From assembly GCF_017313105.1 (NCBI RefSeq), contig NZ_JAFLND010000001.1, positions 1,393,600-1,457,599 of the forward strand: 64,000 nt of DNA. Reading direction: 5' to 3'. This DNA comes from [Muricauda] lutisoli (nom. illeg.). GTDB taxonomy: Bacteria; Bacteroidota; Bacteroidia; Flavobacteriales; Flavobacteriaceae. Below, piece by piece: positions 29,884 to 38,615 of this stretch. Under the pieces are notes generated by a model, which saw only the letters and a program-made list of their open reading frames with translations, was not told the DNA's origin and did no database searches. The translations under genes and the position numbers were made by a program. Positions within the stretch are counted from its first letter, which is position 1; each line of letters starts with the position of its first letter.

Positions 29884-30612
29884 TCATTCATTGCACTCCC
29901 ATTTAAAATTGGCCACAGGGTCATTAGTGGCTGCCGAAAGATTATAATGCCACCACTCTGTTCTAATGGACCAAAACCCGTGTGCTTCCATGGTCTCCTT
30001 CAGTAATTTTCGATTGTCCAATATCTCTTGAGGTAAATCCAAGTTATCGTGGTAGGCTCTTTTTCCGAAGTAATCAAAATCGGTGCCCATATCAAGTTCA
30101 TTGCCCTCCATATCCACTAAAGTAATATCAACGGCACCCCCTTTGTTATGGATGGAACCCTTATCGGGATTGGCCACATACTGAGGATTGGGAACTATTT
30201 CCCACATTTTATATTGTACAGAATTGGGGCGATAGCAGTCAAAAAACTTGATTTTTACGCCCTGTTCCCTAAAATCCTTATTGGCTTCTATCAAAGCTTT
30301 AGCAGTTTTTACTCTTGTGTAACATTCTGCACAATCATATACTTTGGCCTTCAAAAAGTTGTTTTCGGTGGCATAACGCATATCATAAGCGAAATCTTCG
30401 CTAAAGTCGGCCAATCTAACAAAAGTAGTGTCGGCCAATCCTTCAAAGGATTTCAAAATAGGCTTACTTTCTTTTATTGTTGAAACTTGTTTAACGGAAT
30501 CTGTAAAAACCTCCGTCACTTCGACTTCTCTGGTATCCTGTTGGTCTGTCTCAGCCTTTTGCTTACAACTCACGGCCATAAAAAAAGCCAATAAAACAAT
30601 GTTGTATTTCAT
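29884..30612 (-). CDS. Lipoprotein D-alanyl-D-alanine dipeptidase (VanX/DdpX, M15D type)
   Basis: A 242-residue lipoprotein (lipobox AVSC, Cys16). The M15D zinc site is complete: SIHNKGGAVD supplies His155 and Asp162, EWWH supplies catalytic Glu219 and zinc ligand His222, and DCYRP carries the Arg128 equivalent to the transition-state Arg of VanX. It is predicted to hydrolyse D-Ala-D-Ala or related D,D-dipeptides in the periplasm. VanX proper is cytosolic, so the lipid anchor points to scavenging of released wall dipeptides rather than glycopeptide resistance; no vanH or vanA ligase is nearby. The divergent operon begins with a D-amino-acid transaminase, a fitting next step. Gaps to its operon neighbours are 5 and 16 bp. 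Confidence 0.9.
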   Translation of the reverse strand: MKYNIVLLAFFMAVSCKQKAETDQQDTREVEVTEVFTDSVKQVSTIKESKPILKSFEGLADTTFVRLADFSEDFAYDMRYATENNFLKAKVYDCAECYTRVKTAKALIEANKDFREQGVKIKFFDCYRPNSVQYKMWEIVPNPQYVANPDKGSIHNKGGAVDITLVDMEGNELDMGTDFDYFGKRAYHDNLDLPQEILDNRKLLKETMEAHGFWSIRTEWWHYNLSAATNDPVANFKWECNE

Positions 30613-30617
30613 TTAAA

Positions 30618-31337
30618 TCAATCTATTCGTTTCTGTTTGGCGAACCAGGTATATAAAGAATCGGTAGTGTATGCCCTGCCCCAAGCATTATGACCGACAT
30701 CCTTATATCTTGTATATCGGACATCGTGTCCCATTTCACGCAATTTCTTCACCATTTTATCCGATTCTTCCACATGGATCACATCGTCCTGATCTCCATG
30801 AAACACCCAAATAGGCATATCCTTATCTATCCAATGTGCGTAGGGCAAGGGCGTCATGCCACATACTACGGCCATCGCAGCAAATTTATCGGGGTATTGG
30901 GTCGCTAATTCCCAAGAGGCACTTCCTCCCCTGCTCAACCCGGTCAAATATATTCTATGCTTATCCACACGATTGGAATCCACAACGGAATCCAGTAATT
31001 GAACCACCGCATCCGTATTCCACCATTTTTTGGCATGGGAATTTTGGGGCGCCAAGATCAAAAATGGAAATTGTTTGCCTTCAACCAACATTTTGGGCGG
31101 CCCTGTATCTTTGATTTCTTCCACATTCCTGCCAGATTCACCTCCACCGTGCAAAAACAGCAACAGACCAAATTCATCTTCAGTATCAAAATAATCCTCT
31201 GGATAGTAGAGGTAATATTTTAAGTTTTCCTTGGTCACTGTTTGCAGCTCATCCTGAACCAAATGGGATTGTGCGGCACAAGCTTGAAGCAGCAGCATGG
31301 CAACTAAAATTGAAAATCCGGGTAAGGTCTTTTGCAT
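30618..31337 (-). CDS. Esterase/peptidase lipoprotein of the alpha/beta hydrolase fold
   Basis: A 239-residue lipoprotein (Cys20 after LLQA). It has the oxyanion segment FLHGGGESG at 61-69, nucleophile Ser136 in LTGLSRGGSA, an acidic residue in HGDQDD near 182-185, and His216 in DVGHNAWG. This arrangement matches the PHB-depolymerase/prolyl-oligopeptidase-like esterases with a serine nucleophile. It sits between the deoxyribonucleotidase (12-bp gap) and the VanX-type dipeptidase (5-bp gap). The substrate is unknown; the Tyr/Trp-rich pocket gives no clear hint. Confidence 0.87.
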   Translation of the reverse strand: MQKTLPGFSILVAMLLLQACAAQSHLVQDELQTVTKENLKYYLYYPEDYFDTEDEFGLLLFLHGGGESGRNVEEIKDTGPPKMLVEGKQFPFLILAPQNSHAKKWWNTDAVVQLLDSVVDSNRVDKHRIYLTGLSRGGSASWELATQYPDKFAAMAVVCGMTPLPYAHWIDKDMPIWVFHGDQDDVIHVEESDKMVKKLREMGHDVRYTRYKDVGHNAWGRAYTTDSLYTWFAKQKRID

Positions 31338-31349
31338 TCCGGTTACAAG

Positions 31350-31871
31350 TTACAAAAGTTTATCGGCGATATCCTGCCAGGTATGGGCACGTTCAAAAGT
31401 GTTGACGTGGGTATTGTGCGGGGAGGTGAACATAATGGACCTTCCATCAAACGGTTCGAGGTTCTTACTGCGGTCATCAATCAGGATATCTCCTTTTAAA
31501 ACATGCTTGTTCCCGCACAAAATCCGGTTTTGCCATGGGATAAATGGAAAAAATTCGTCCAACCAATCCGATTTTTCACGTAGGGATTGTGGAAACTCCA
31601 TGGCTGCAGAGGCGATATATACATCATGCTTTCGGCTTAGCTCCTCAAGCACTTCTTGACTGCCTTCGATCAATTTCAAATTCTTAAAAAAACCATCCCG
31701 TCGCGTATGGTTTCTAATGGATTGCTGATGCGCTTCGGGTACACATTGCCAAAATTCCTTGCCCAAACACTCTTCCGCCCTGATTTCGGCCCCGAATTCT
31801 TTATTATAAATATCTATATGGGCCTGATATGCGTCTGCAATGACCTCGTCCATATCCACAAAAATGACCAT
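31350..31871 (-). CDS. 5'(3')-deoxyribonucleotidase (NT5C-like HAD phosphatase)
   Basis: A 173-residue HAD-superfamily phosphatase. The nucleophile motif is IFVDMDEVIAD (Asp6 and Asp8), motif II is likely the Ser in YIASAAMEFP, and the acidic motif is ILIDDRSKNL. Length and motifs fit the cytosolic NT5C family that dephosphorylates deoxynucleoside monophosphates. It heads the minus-strand operon; its upstream 245-bp gap is shared with the divergent D-amino-acid transaminase operon. Confidence 0.88.
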   Translation of the reverse strand: MVIFVDMDEVIADAYQAHIDIYNKEFGAEIRAEECLGKEFWQCVPEAHQQSIRNHTRRDGFFKNLKLIEGSQEVLEELSRKHDVYIASAAMEFPQSLREKSDWLDEFFPFIPWQNRILCGNKHVLKGDILIDDRSKNLEPFDGRSIMFTSPHNTHVNTFERAHTWQDIADKLL

Positions 31872-32116
31872 GTTCTTTATTTTTGGTTAAGTACGCTAAA
31901 ACTCCTTAAAAATTAAAACTTCCCATTACAATCTATTGTTAAGAAAAGTGAATTTCTTAAGAGGGACAGCTACTTTTCTAAAATTTAAAAAAAATCATGG
32001 AGCACTTTATCAAACTCATTGGCTAAATTTTAATTTCAAGAAATAACAGTTAACTTCACAGCTCAAGATTTTTGGGAAGTACATTTTTTGTGCTTTTCGA
32101 CTAAAACCAACCTTAA

Positions 32117-32995
32117 ATGTTGCCCAAAGGAAACTTTCCTGAAAAAGTGTATGTAAATGGTGAGATTGTATCACCTGAAAACGCAAAAATATCGGTTTTT
32201 GATCGTGGATTTTTATTCGGAGATGGTATTTACGAAGTTATGGTGCAATTGGAAAACGGTGTTTTCTATAAAAAAGCACACTTGGACCGGTTGCAAGACA
32301 ATTTGAAAAAAATCGGTATTGATTACAATGTAAAGGAAATTGACAAACAGTTAAAACCTCTCCTCAAAGCTTCTGATTTGACGGAATCCTCTTGTTTGAT
32401 TTACATACAAGTAACCAGAGGAACGGCCCCACGAAAACATTCATACCCAAAAGGCATTCCAGCAAGTGTGATGATGTACGCTCTACCTTACTCTCTTCCC
32501 GCTGTAAACCCCAAACACATGAAAGCCATTTTAGAACCAGATTTCAGGTGGCATCGATGCGATATTAAATCCATCTCATTATTGGGCAATATCATGGCCA
32601 ACGAAGCAGCGATTAGCTCAGATAGCGATGAAGCAGCATTAGTGCGTGACGGGATGATTTCGGAGGGCTCACATACCAATATCTTTTTTGTGAAAAATGG
32701 GACGGTTATAACCCACCCTGCCGACAAACATATTTTGAACGGCATCACAAGAATGATTGCACTTAAGCTTTGCGATGACCTGGGTATTCCAGTAATCGAA
32801 AGACCCGTAGCTGAAAATGAAATAGAACATATGGACGAGGCCTTTTTTACTGGTACGACAACCCAGGTGGCCTCCATTGCACAGTTGGGCGACCATATTT
32901 TTTACAACAACGACCAGGTTGGGGACATAACCAAAAAGCTACAAGAATCTTTTGCCCAGCTCAGAAAAAAAGACACTGCCAATAGTATCTTATAA
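32117..32995 (+). CDS. D-amino-acid transaminase (class IV aminotransferase)
   Basis: A 292-residue PLP enzyme. The PLP lysine is Lys151 in CDIKSISLLGN, and the carboxylate-binding pattern RGTAPRKH (Arg101, Arg106, His108) is characteristic of D-alanine aminotransferases and differs from branched-chain enzymes. ISEGSHTNIFFV near 190 binds the cofactor phosphate, as in the family. It converts D-alanine and other D-amino acids to keto acids in the cytosol, or makes D-Glu/D-Ala for the wall. It is first in a five-gene plus operon with an N-acyl-D-amino-acid deacylase 11 bp downstream, which suggests a catabolic role. Confidence 0.92.
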   Translation: MLPKGNFPEKVYVNGEIVSPENAKISVFDRGFLFGDGIYEVMVQLENGVFYKKAHLDRLQDNLKKIGIDYNVKEIDKQLKPLLKASDLTESSCLIYIQVTRGTAPRKHSYPKGIPASVMMYALPYSLPAVNPKHMKAILEPDFRWHRCDIKSISLLGNIMANEAAISSDSDEAALVRDGMISEGSHTNIFFVKNGTVITHPADKHILNGITRMIALKLCDDLGIPVIERPVAENEIEHMDEAFFTGTTTQVASIAQLGDHIFYNNDQVGDITKKLQESFAQLRKKDTANSIL

Positions 32996-33006
32996 ATAAC
33001 CATATT

Positions 33007-34596
33007 ATGACCAAAACCAATTCCAACACACTTCTTAAATCATTATTTGCATTATGCTTGTTAGGGATGTTTTCCTGTGGAAGCCAGGACACCTATGACA
33101 TTGTTATTTTAAACGGAACCGTATACGACGGCAAAGGTGGCGACCCCAATATTACGGATATCGCCATAAAAGATTCCATGATCGTGGCCTTGGGTGAGTT
33201 CGATAAGGCAAAGGCAGATAGAGTTATTGATGCATCCGGTATGGCCGTGTCACCTGGCTTTATTGATATGCATACCCACCTTGATCCCATTATGGAACTC
33301 AATTCTTGCGAGAGCCATGTTCGGCAAGGAGTCACTACATCTTTGGGTGGACCCGACGGAAACTCTCCTTACCCGCTTAAACCTTATATGGACAGTCTTC
33401 AGCAAAAAGGCATTGGTATGAATGTTGCCTATTTGGTTGGGCACAATACCGTTCGAAGAAATATCATGGGACTCGAAAATAGAGCGCCCACGGCAGAGGA
33501 GCTCAAAGCCATGGAAGCAGAAGTGGACAGTGCCATGAAAGATGGTGCCTTTGGTATTTCAACGGGTTTAAAATATTTGCCCGGGGCATTTTCAGAAGTC
33601 GACGAGGTTATCAGTCTTTCCAAGGTCGCTTCCGGCTATGGAGGTATTTACACCTCTCATTTAAGGGAGGAAGGTTTAGGGCTGTTCGATGCCGTTGCCG
33701 AAGCTATTCAAATTTCTGAACAAGCAGATATTCCTGTCGTACTCACCCATCATAAAGCTATTGGAAAACCAATGTGGGGAAAGAGTGCGCGCACTTTGGC
33801 GATGGTCGATTCTGCTAGGGCCAAAGGTCTTGATATTAAAATGGACCAATACCCATACGCGGCAAGTTATACCGGTATTTCGGTGTTGATTCCAGCCTGG
33901 GCAAGAGCAGGCGGACAGGAAGCTTTTGAGAAACGTGTTGCCGACCCCGTACTCAGGGACAGTATTAAAAATGGCATCGTTTTCAATATCCTTAATGATC
34001 GTGGAGGGTCAGATCTGGATAGGGTACAGTTTGCCAAAGTGGCATGGCAGCCCGAGCTGGAAGGAAAAACCTTGAAATACTGGTGCGAACAAAACGATTT
34101 GGAACCATCAGTCGAGAATGGTGCCGACATGGTTATAAAAGCTCAATTGAACGGCGGTGCCTCCTGCGTTTTTCATGCCATGGCAGAAGAAGATGTGGAG
34201 CGCATCATGAAACACCCTTTTACCATGATCGGATCGGACGGACGCTTGGTTGAGCCCGGTATGGGCCATCCACACCCCAGATGGTACGGAACCTTCCCTA
34301 GGGTACTCGGACGTTACGTACGCGAAAAAAACACCTTGGAGCTCACTGAGGCCATTCGAAAAATGACCTATCTGCCTGCACAAAGTCTTAACTTGACGGA
34401 CAGGGGCCAAATCAAAGAAGGGATGAAGGCGGACATCACCATATTTGATCCAAAGACCGTCATAGACAAGGCTACCTTTGAAAAGCCACACCAATATTCC
34501 GAAGGCATTGAGTTTGTAATCGTCAATGGAGGCGTAGCAGTTGACAACGGTGAATTTAAAGATATCAAATCAGGAATAGTATTAAGAAAACAATAG
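33007..34596 (+). CDS. Lipoprotein N-acyl-D-amino-acid deacylase (amidohydrolase)
   Basis: A 529-residue amidohydrolase. Metal ligands HTH at His89/His91 (FIDMHTHLDP), SHLREEG and LTHHKAIG supply further His residues, and IGSDGRLVEPG the active-site Asp. GMGHPHPRWYGTFPRVLGRY is a family hallmark. The N-terminus has a lipobox (MFSC, Cys24), so the enzyme is exported and anchored, unlike the cytosolic D-aminoacylases studied in Alcaligenes. It would release free D-amino acids from N-acyl or peptide-like substrates in the periplasm. Third-party substrates such as N-acyl-D-Glu cannot be excluded. Confidence 0.92.
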   Translation: MTKTNSNTLLKSLFALCLLGMFSCGSQDTYDIVILNGTVYDGKGGDPNITDIAIKDSMIVALGEFDKAKADRVIDASGMAVSPGFIDMHTHLDPIMELNSCESHVRQGVTTSLGGPDGNSPYPLKPYMDSLQQKGIGMNVAYLVGHNTVRRNIMGLENRAPTAEELKAMEAEVDSAMKDGAFGISTGLKYLPGAFSEVDEVISLSKVASGYGGIYTSHLREEGLGLFDAVAEAIQISEQADIPVVLTHHKAIGKPMWGKSARTLAMVDSARAKGLDIKMDQYPYAASYTGISVLIPAWARAGGQEAFEKRVADPVLRDSIKNGIVFNILNDRGGSDLDRVQFAKVAWQPELEGKTLKYWCEQNDLEPSVENGADMVIKAQLNGGASCVFHAMAEEDVERIMKHPFTMIGSDGRLVEPGMGHPHPRWYGTFPRVLGRYVREKNTLELTEAIRKMTYLPAQSLNLTDRGQIKEGMKADITIFDPKTVIDKATFEKPHQYSEGIEFVIVNGGVAVDNGEFKDIKSGIVLRKQ

Positions 34597-34605
34597 ACCC
34601 ATACC

Positions 34606-35910
34606 ATGAAAATACAACATGTCACATTCAGCATTTTGATGATTTCAGGACTCTTTGCCCATACCGTAACGGCACAGGAAAGTACCGAGATCGATAAAAA
34701 ATACACCAAGGAAGTAGAGCGGTTGGTGAAGAAAAAAGAAGTAAAGGAGGCATTTGCGCATATCAAGTCGCAAATGGACCAGACCACAAAGGACCTGATA
34801 ACCTTGACCGAAGTACTGGCTCCTCCCTTTATGGAAGATGAAAGAGGAAAGGTATTTGCCAAAATGCTTGAAGATGCCGGGGTGGATAGCCTTTGGACGG
34901 ACAAAGTGGGAAATGTAATTGGTTTACGTAAAGGCACTGATGGCAAATCGGGTTATGTAGGTGTGGACGCGCATTTGGACGTGGTATTCCCAGAAGGAAC
35001 CGATGTAACCGTTAAAAAAGTTGGGGATACCCTAAAGGCACCAGGTATTGGAGACGACACCAGGGGCCTTGCCATGTTGATCAGTATGCTCAAGGCCATG
35101 AACAAAGCTGACATTAAGACCAAAAAAGATCTGTTGATTGTTGGATCGGTAGGTGAAGAAGGGCTTGGTGACCTCCGTGGCATGAAATATATGTTCAACG
35201 AATCTGGATTGGACATTGACTCATGGATTGCCATTGACGGGGGCAGTTTGGGCCGAATCAGCAATGCTGGATTAGGCTCCAAACGCTACAAGTTGCTGAT
35301 TAAAGGACAAGGCGGGCACTCTTGGGGGGCATTCGGACTGGCCAACCCGCATCACGCTCTTGGAAAAGCCATTGATGTGTTTTCCAAAGCGGCTTGGGAA
35401 TACACCTCCAGCAATACTTCGAAAACCAGTTTCAATGTGGGTAGAATTGGTGGGGGAACTTCGGTGAACTCCATTCCTTTTGAATCTTGGATGGAAGTGG
35501 ACATGCGGGCCATAGACCCAAAAAACTTGGATGAAATTGAAATTATATTCAAAGAGTCTGTGGAACAGGCCATATCGGAATACAATGCCAGCGGCGTGCG
35601 TGGCAAAGTAACGTACGAACTTATCAAAATCGGTGATAGGCCATCAGGAGAACTACCCGCTTCCCTACCTTTGATTCAACGCTCCATGGCGGCCACCAAA
35701 CTATTTGGGGTGACTCCAAATCTGGGTCGTGGGTCTACCAATATCAATATTCCCGTTGCAAAAGGAATCCCCGCCGTTTGTATTGGCCGGGGAGGGCAAG
35801 GTGGTAAAGCCCATTCCCTGCACGAATGGTATTTGAACGATGAAGAAGGTGATGAGTCCATTCAATTGGCGCTATTGATCGCTTTATCGCAAGCAGGATT
35901 AGGTAAATAA
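34606..35910 (+). CDS. Exported M20-family metallopeptidase
   Basis: A 434-residue protein with a signal peptide (about 1-24, cleaved near TVTAQ). The M20 di-metal site shows His123 in VDAHLDV, Asp150/Asp151 in GIGDDTRG, and Glu184/Glu185 in SVGEEGLGD, with a dimerisation domain (GGHSWGAFG, GGTSVNSIP) in the middle. The family hydrolyses dipeptides, acylated amino acids or tripeptides. In this operon a di- or tripeptidase acting outside the cytoplasm on D- or L-peptides is the simplest reading, by context only. It lies 9 bp after the deacylase. Confidence 0.9.
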   Translation: MKIQHVTFSILMISGLFAHTVTAQESTEIDKKYTKEVERLVKKKEVKEAFAHIKSQMDQTTKDLITLTEVLAPPFMEDERGKVFAKMLEDAGVDSLWTDKVGNVIGLRKGTDGKSGYVGVDAHLDVVFPEGTDVTVKKVGDTLKAPGIGDDTRGLAMLISMLKAMNKADIKTKKDLLIVGSVGEEGLGDLRGMKYMFNESGLDIDSWIAIDGGSLGRISNAGLGSKRYKLLIKGQGGHSWGAFGLANPHHALGKAIDVFSKAAWEYTSSNTSKTSFNVGRIGGGTSVNSIPFESWMEVDMRAIDPKNLDEIEIIFKESVEQAISEYNASGVRGKVTYELIKIGDRPSGELPASLPLIQRSMAATKLFGVTPNLGRGSTNINIPVAKGIPAVCIGRGGQGGKAHSLHEWYLNDEEGDESIQLALLIALSQAGLGK

Positions 35911-35917
35911 GGTGCTG

Positions 35918-37539
35918 ATGAGATTGTTTCCAAAAATATGTTGCATCCTGACCCTTGTTGTTTGCACCTATGCAAAAGCCCAATTAAGTGAGGAGAAATG
36001 GGCAAATATTGACAGTTTGTTCTTGGAGTGGAACCGACCCAATCATCCAGGGGGCGCCATTGCTGTTATGCAAGGGGATAATATAGTCTTCTCCAAAGCC
36101 TATGGGCTGGCCAGTATGGAATATTTGGTGCCCAATAGCACAGGAACCCGGTTCAATGTCGCTTCGGTCTCCAAACAGTTTAGTGCATTGGGCATTGTAA
36201 AGTTACACTTGGCGGGCAAACTGTCCATAGATGATACTTTGGACACATACATTGATGGTCTCGCCCCATTTGGAAGCAAAATCACGATCAGGCATATGCT
36301 GCATCATACGAGTGGTCTACGAAGCCTTCATGCTCTTTTTGGACTAGCGGGTTGGCGTAGCGATGATACGAGGACCAATGCCGATCTGACAGGATTATGG
36401 CAAAGCAGACCGAACTTAATTTTGAGCCAGGTTCTGAATATATGTACTGCAACACTGGCTATATGTTCTTGGCCAATATTATCGAAAAAGTCACGGATAC
36501 CCCTTTTGTTGATTATATGAAGGAAGAAGTTTTCATCCCTTTGGGAATGAGTGACACTTATGTTGAGGCCAATTATGACCGTGTTGTTCCGGATAATGCT
36601 ACTTCTTACTACCGAACATCGGAAGGTTTTGACAGGGCTGTTGAATATTGGGGGTATGTTGGTTCGGGAAATATGCACACTACAACGGATGACCTGCTCA
36701 AATACTTAAAAAATTACTATGATCCATTACCTGGGTGGAAAGATGTATTCAACACCATGCAAACCCTTGACCTCTTGAACGATGGAAGCTTTAACAAGTA
36801 CGCTTTTGGAGTTAATGTTGATACGCTATTGGGCAAAAAAATAATTGGTCATGGTGGTTCCATTGGTGGTTTTAGGGCCAATATTGCTGTTTTCCCAGAG
36901 GATAAAACCAGCATTGCCATTGCAACCAACTTTTCAACTGCAGGGCCTGCTCGAAAGTCCAACCAGATTGCAGCCATCCTTTTTGATAGACAACCCTCGA
37001 ATAAAGATGTGAAGGTCGCCAAGGTTGCCAAAAACAAAATGGAATCATATGGGGGCACCTATTGGGATGATGAAACTTATACCGAACATATGTTGACTAT
37101 AGGTGGAGATACGGTATACATTGGCAGAAACGCTTATTTGCCTATTCAGGATGATGAATTTGTTGCTATCGAATCAGGTAACAACACCAAAATCAAGTTT
37201 AACAATCAAGGTATGACCCTCTATCCCGATAGCGGAAAACCCATGGTTTTTTCAAAATTTGAAAAAGAGGAATTAACCAGAAAATCAGCCAATGAGTACA
37301 CAGGCTCTTACTACAGTCCTGAAATTGAAACAGCCTACACGATTCATTATGAAGAAGGCCAACTGTATGCGCACCATATCCGACATGGAAAAATACGATT
37401 GGAACAAAAGAAAACCGACCTTTTGGAGGGTAATTATCCTTTATCCTTTTTCAAATTCAAACGAGAAAATGGAGCAATCAAAGGCGTCTGGATTTCCAAT
37501 GGAAGGGTCCGTAACCTTTGGTTTGCCAAAACTGAATAA
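35918..37539 (+). pseudogene. Serine hydrolase (class C beta-lactamase fold) broken by a one-base frameshift near 36390
   Basis: Two overlapping frames, 35918-36520 and 36397-37539, are the halves of one protein of about 541 residues. The first has a signal peptide (ending TYAKAQ) and the SVSK nucleophile motif, then runs into nonsense after DDTRTNADL. The second continues the family sequence with MAKQTELNFEPG, the YCN motif in YMYCNTGY, HGGSIGGF as the third motif, and a C-terminal lipocalin-like extension. Reading ACA followed by AGG instead of the existing ACAGG restores DLTRIMAKQ, so one A appears to be lost. No slippery heptamer is present. A recent real mutation and a sequencing error are both possible. 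If intact, the enzyme could be a D-aminopeptidase or esterase-type peptidase. The start could also be GTG at 35912. Confidence 0.85.
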
Positions 37540-37554
37540 CAAAAACCAATTATT

Positions 37555-38613
37555 ATGAGATTGATCGTCATCCTTTTTCTACTCTGCTCCTTAAGCATAG
37601 GAGCACAAACATTTCCCGATAGAGTCTGGCATTCCGCCAATGAGGAAGAAGCCCGTTCATGGCAAAACGATAAGGCCCAAGCATTCCGGGAATACTTGAT
37701 CGATAGTACAAAAATCACGGGGCTTATGATCGTGCATAAAGGAAAAGTGGTTTTTGATTTTGGTGATTTGGAGGAGTTGAGCTATATCGCCTCCTGTCGA
37801 AAAAGTGTGCTTTCCATGCTTTATGGCCAATATGTGGAGGATGGTACCATCGACCTGGGCAAAACAATCAAGGAATTGGGTATTGATGATGTGGAGGGTA
37901 TACTCCCCATTGAAGAGAAAGCTACCGTAAAGGATATCATCTCGGCCAGATCGGGCGTTTACCATCCCGAAGGCTATCCAGGGGGCATGCAGGAATATGC
38001 GCCTGAAAGAGGCTCCGTAGAGCCTGGCAGCTATTGGTTGTACAGCAACTGGGATTTTAATGTTGCCGGATATATTTTTGAACAAGAAACGGGCAAAAAC
38101 ATCTACAACGAAGTGGAACGTCAGTTGGCAAACCCTCTTCACATGCAGGACTGGGACCGGTCCGTCCAACACAAACAAGGAAACACCAAAATTTCCAAAT
38201 ATTTGGCCTATCCCATGTGGTTTTCGACCAGAGACATGGCCCGTTTAGGCCTATTAATGCTCAACAAGGGCAAATGGAAAGATGTACAGGTCGTGAGCGA
38301 ATCGTGGGTAGATGAAATGCTCAAAACAAGAACCACGCACGAAGAGTTAAACAGCAATGTTCCCGTATTTGAAGGAAGCGGGGTAAATTATGGATATGGC
38401 TATATGTGGTGGCTATGGCAGGATGTTGATGACAAACGATTTGAAGGTGCGTATTCTGCCAAAGGCGCGATGGGACAAAACATTACCGTTTACCCGGCCA
38501 TTGAAACCGTTCTGGCCTTTAAAACGAAGGCTGCATATCGAAGAGCCAACCCTTCGCAAGTAAGAATCAACATTGCGAAAAAAGCAGCTGAAATCTTTGA
38601 GGTGAACCAATAA
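37555..38613 (+). CDS. Exported serine hydrolase, NylB/class C beta-lactamase-like
   Basis: A 352-residue protein with a signal peptide (cleaved near IGAQ, residue 18). The nucleophile motif is SCRK with Ser80 and Lys83, the second motif is YSNWDFN near 164, and the third is near KGAMGQN. This resembles 6-aminohexanoate-dimer hydrolase (NylB) and related D-specific esterase/amidases more than true beta-lactamases. It is last in the D-amino-acid operon, 15 bp after the broken paralogue, and could partly cover its role. It ends 2 bp from the convergent VCBS gene. Confidence 0.88.
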   Translation: MRLIVILFLLCSLSIGAQTFPDRVWHSANEEEARSWQNDKAQAFREYLIDSTKITGLMIVHKGKVVFDFGDLEELSYIASCRKSVLSMLYGQYVEDGTIDLGKTIKELGIDDVEGILPIEEKATVKDIISARSGVYHPEGYPGGMQEYAPERGSVEPGSYWLYSNWDFNVAGYIFEQETGKNIYNEVERQLANPLHMQDWDRSVQHKQGNTKISKYLAYPMWFSTRDMARLGLLMLNKGKWKDVQVVSESWVDEMLKTRTTHEELNSNVPVFEGSGVNYGYGYMWWLWQDVDDKRFEGAYSAKGAMGQNITVYPAIETVLAFKTKAAYRRANPSQVRINIAKKAAEIFEVNQ

Positions 38614-38615
38614 AA

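Noticed and set aside
29868-29924. Upstream start for the alpha/beta hydrolase
   Set aside because: It would overlap the dipeptidase gene by 41 bp and put a non-signal extension before a clear signal peptide.
29884-30612. Glycopeptide-resistance gene vanX
   Set aside because: The enzyme is a lipoprotein, and no vanH, vanA-type ligase or VanRS system is nearby; scavenging fits better.
36386-36400. Programmed -1 frameshift in the serine hydrolase
   Set aside because: No slippery heptamer or strong downstream structure was seen around ACAGGATT; a single-base loss explains it more simply.
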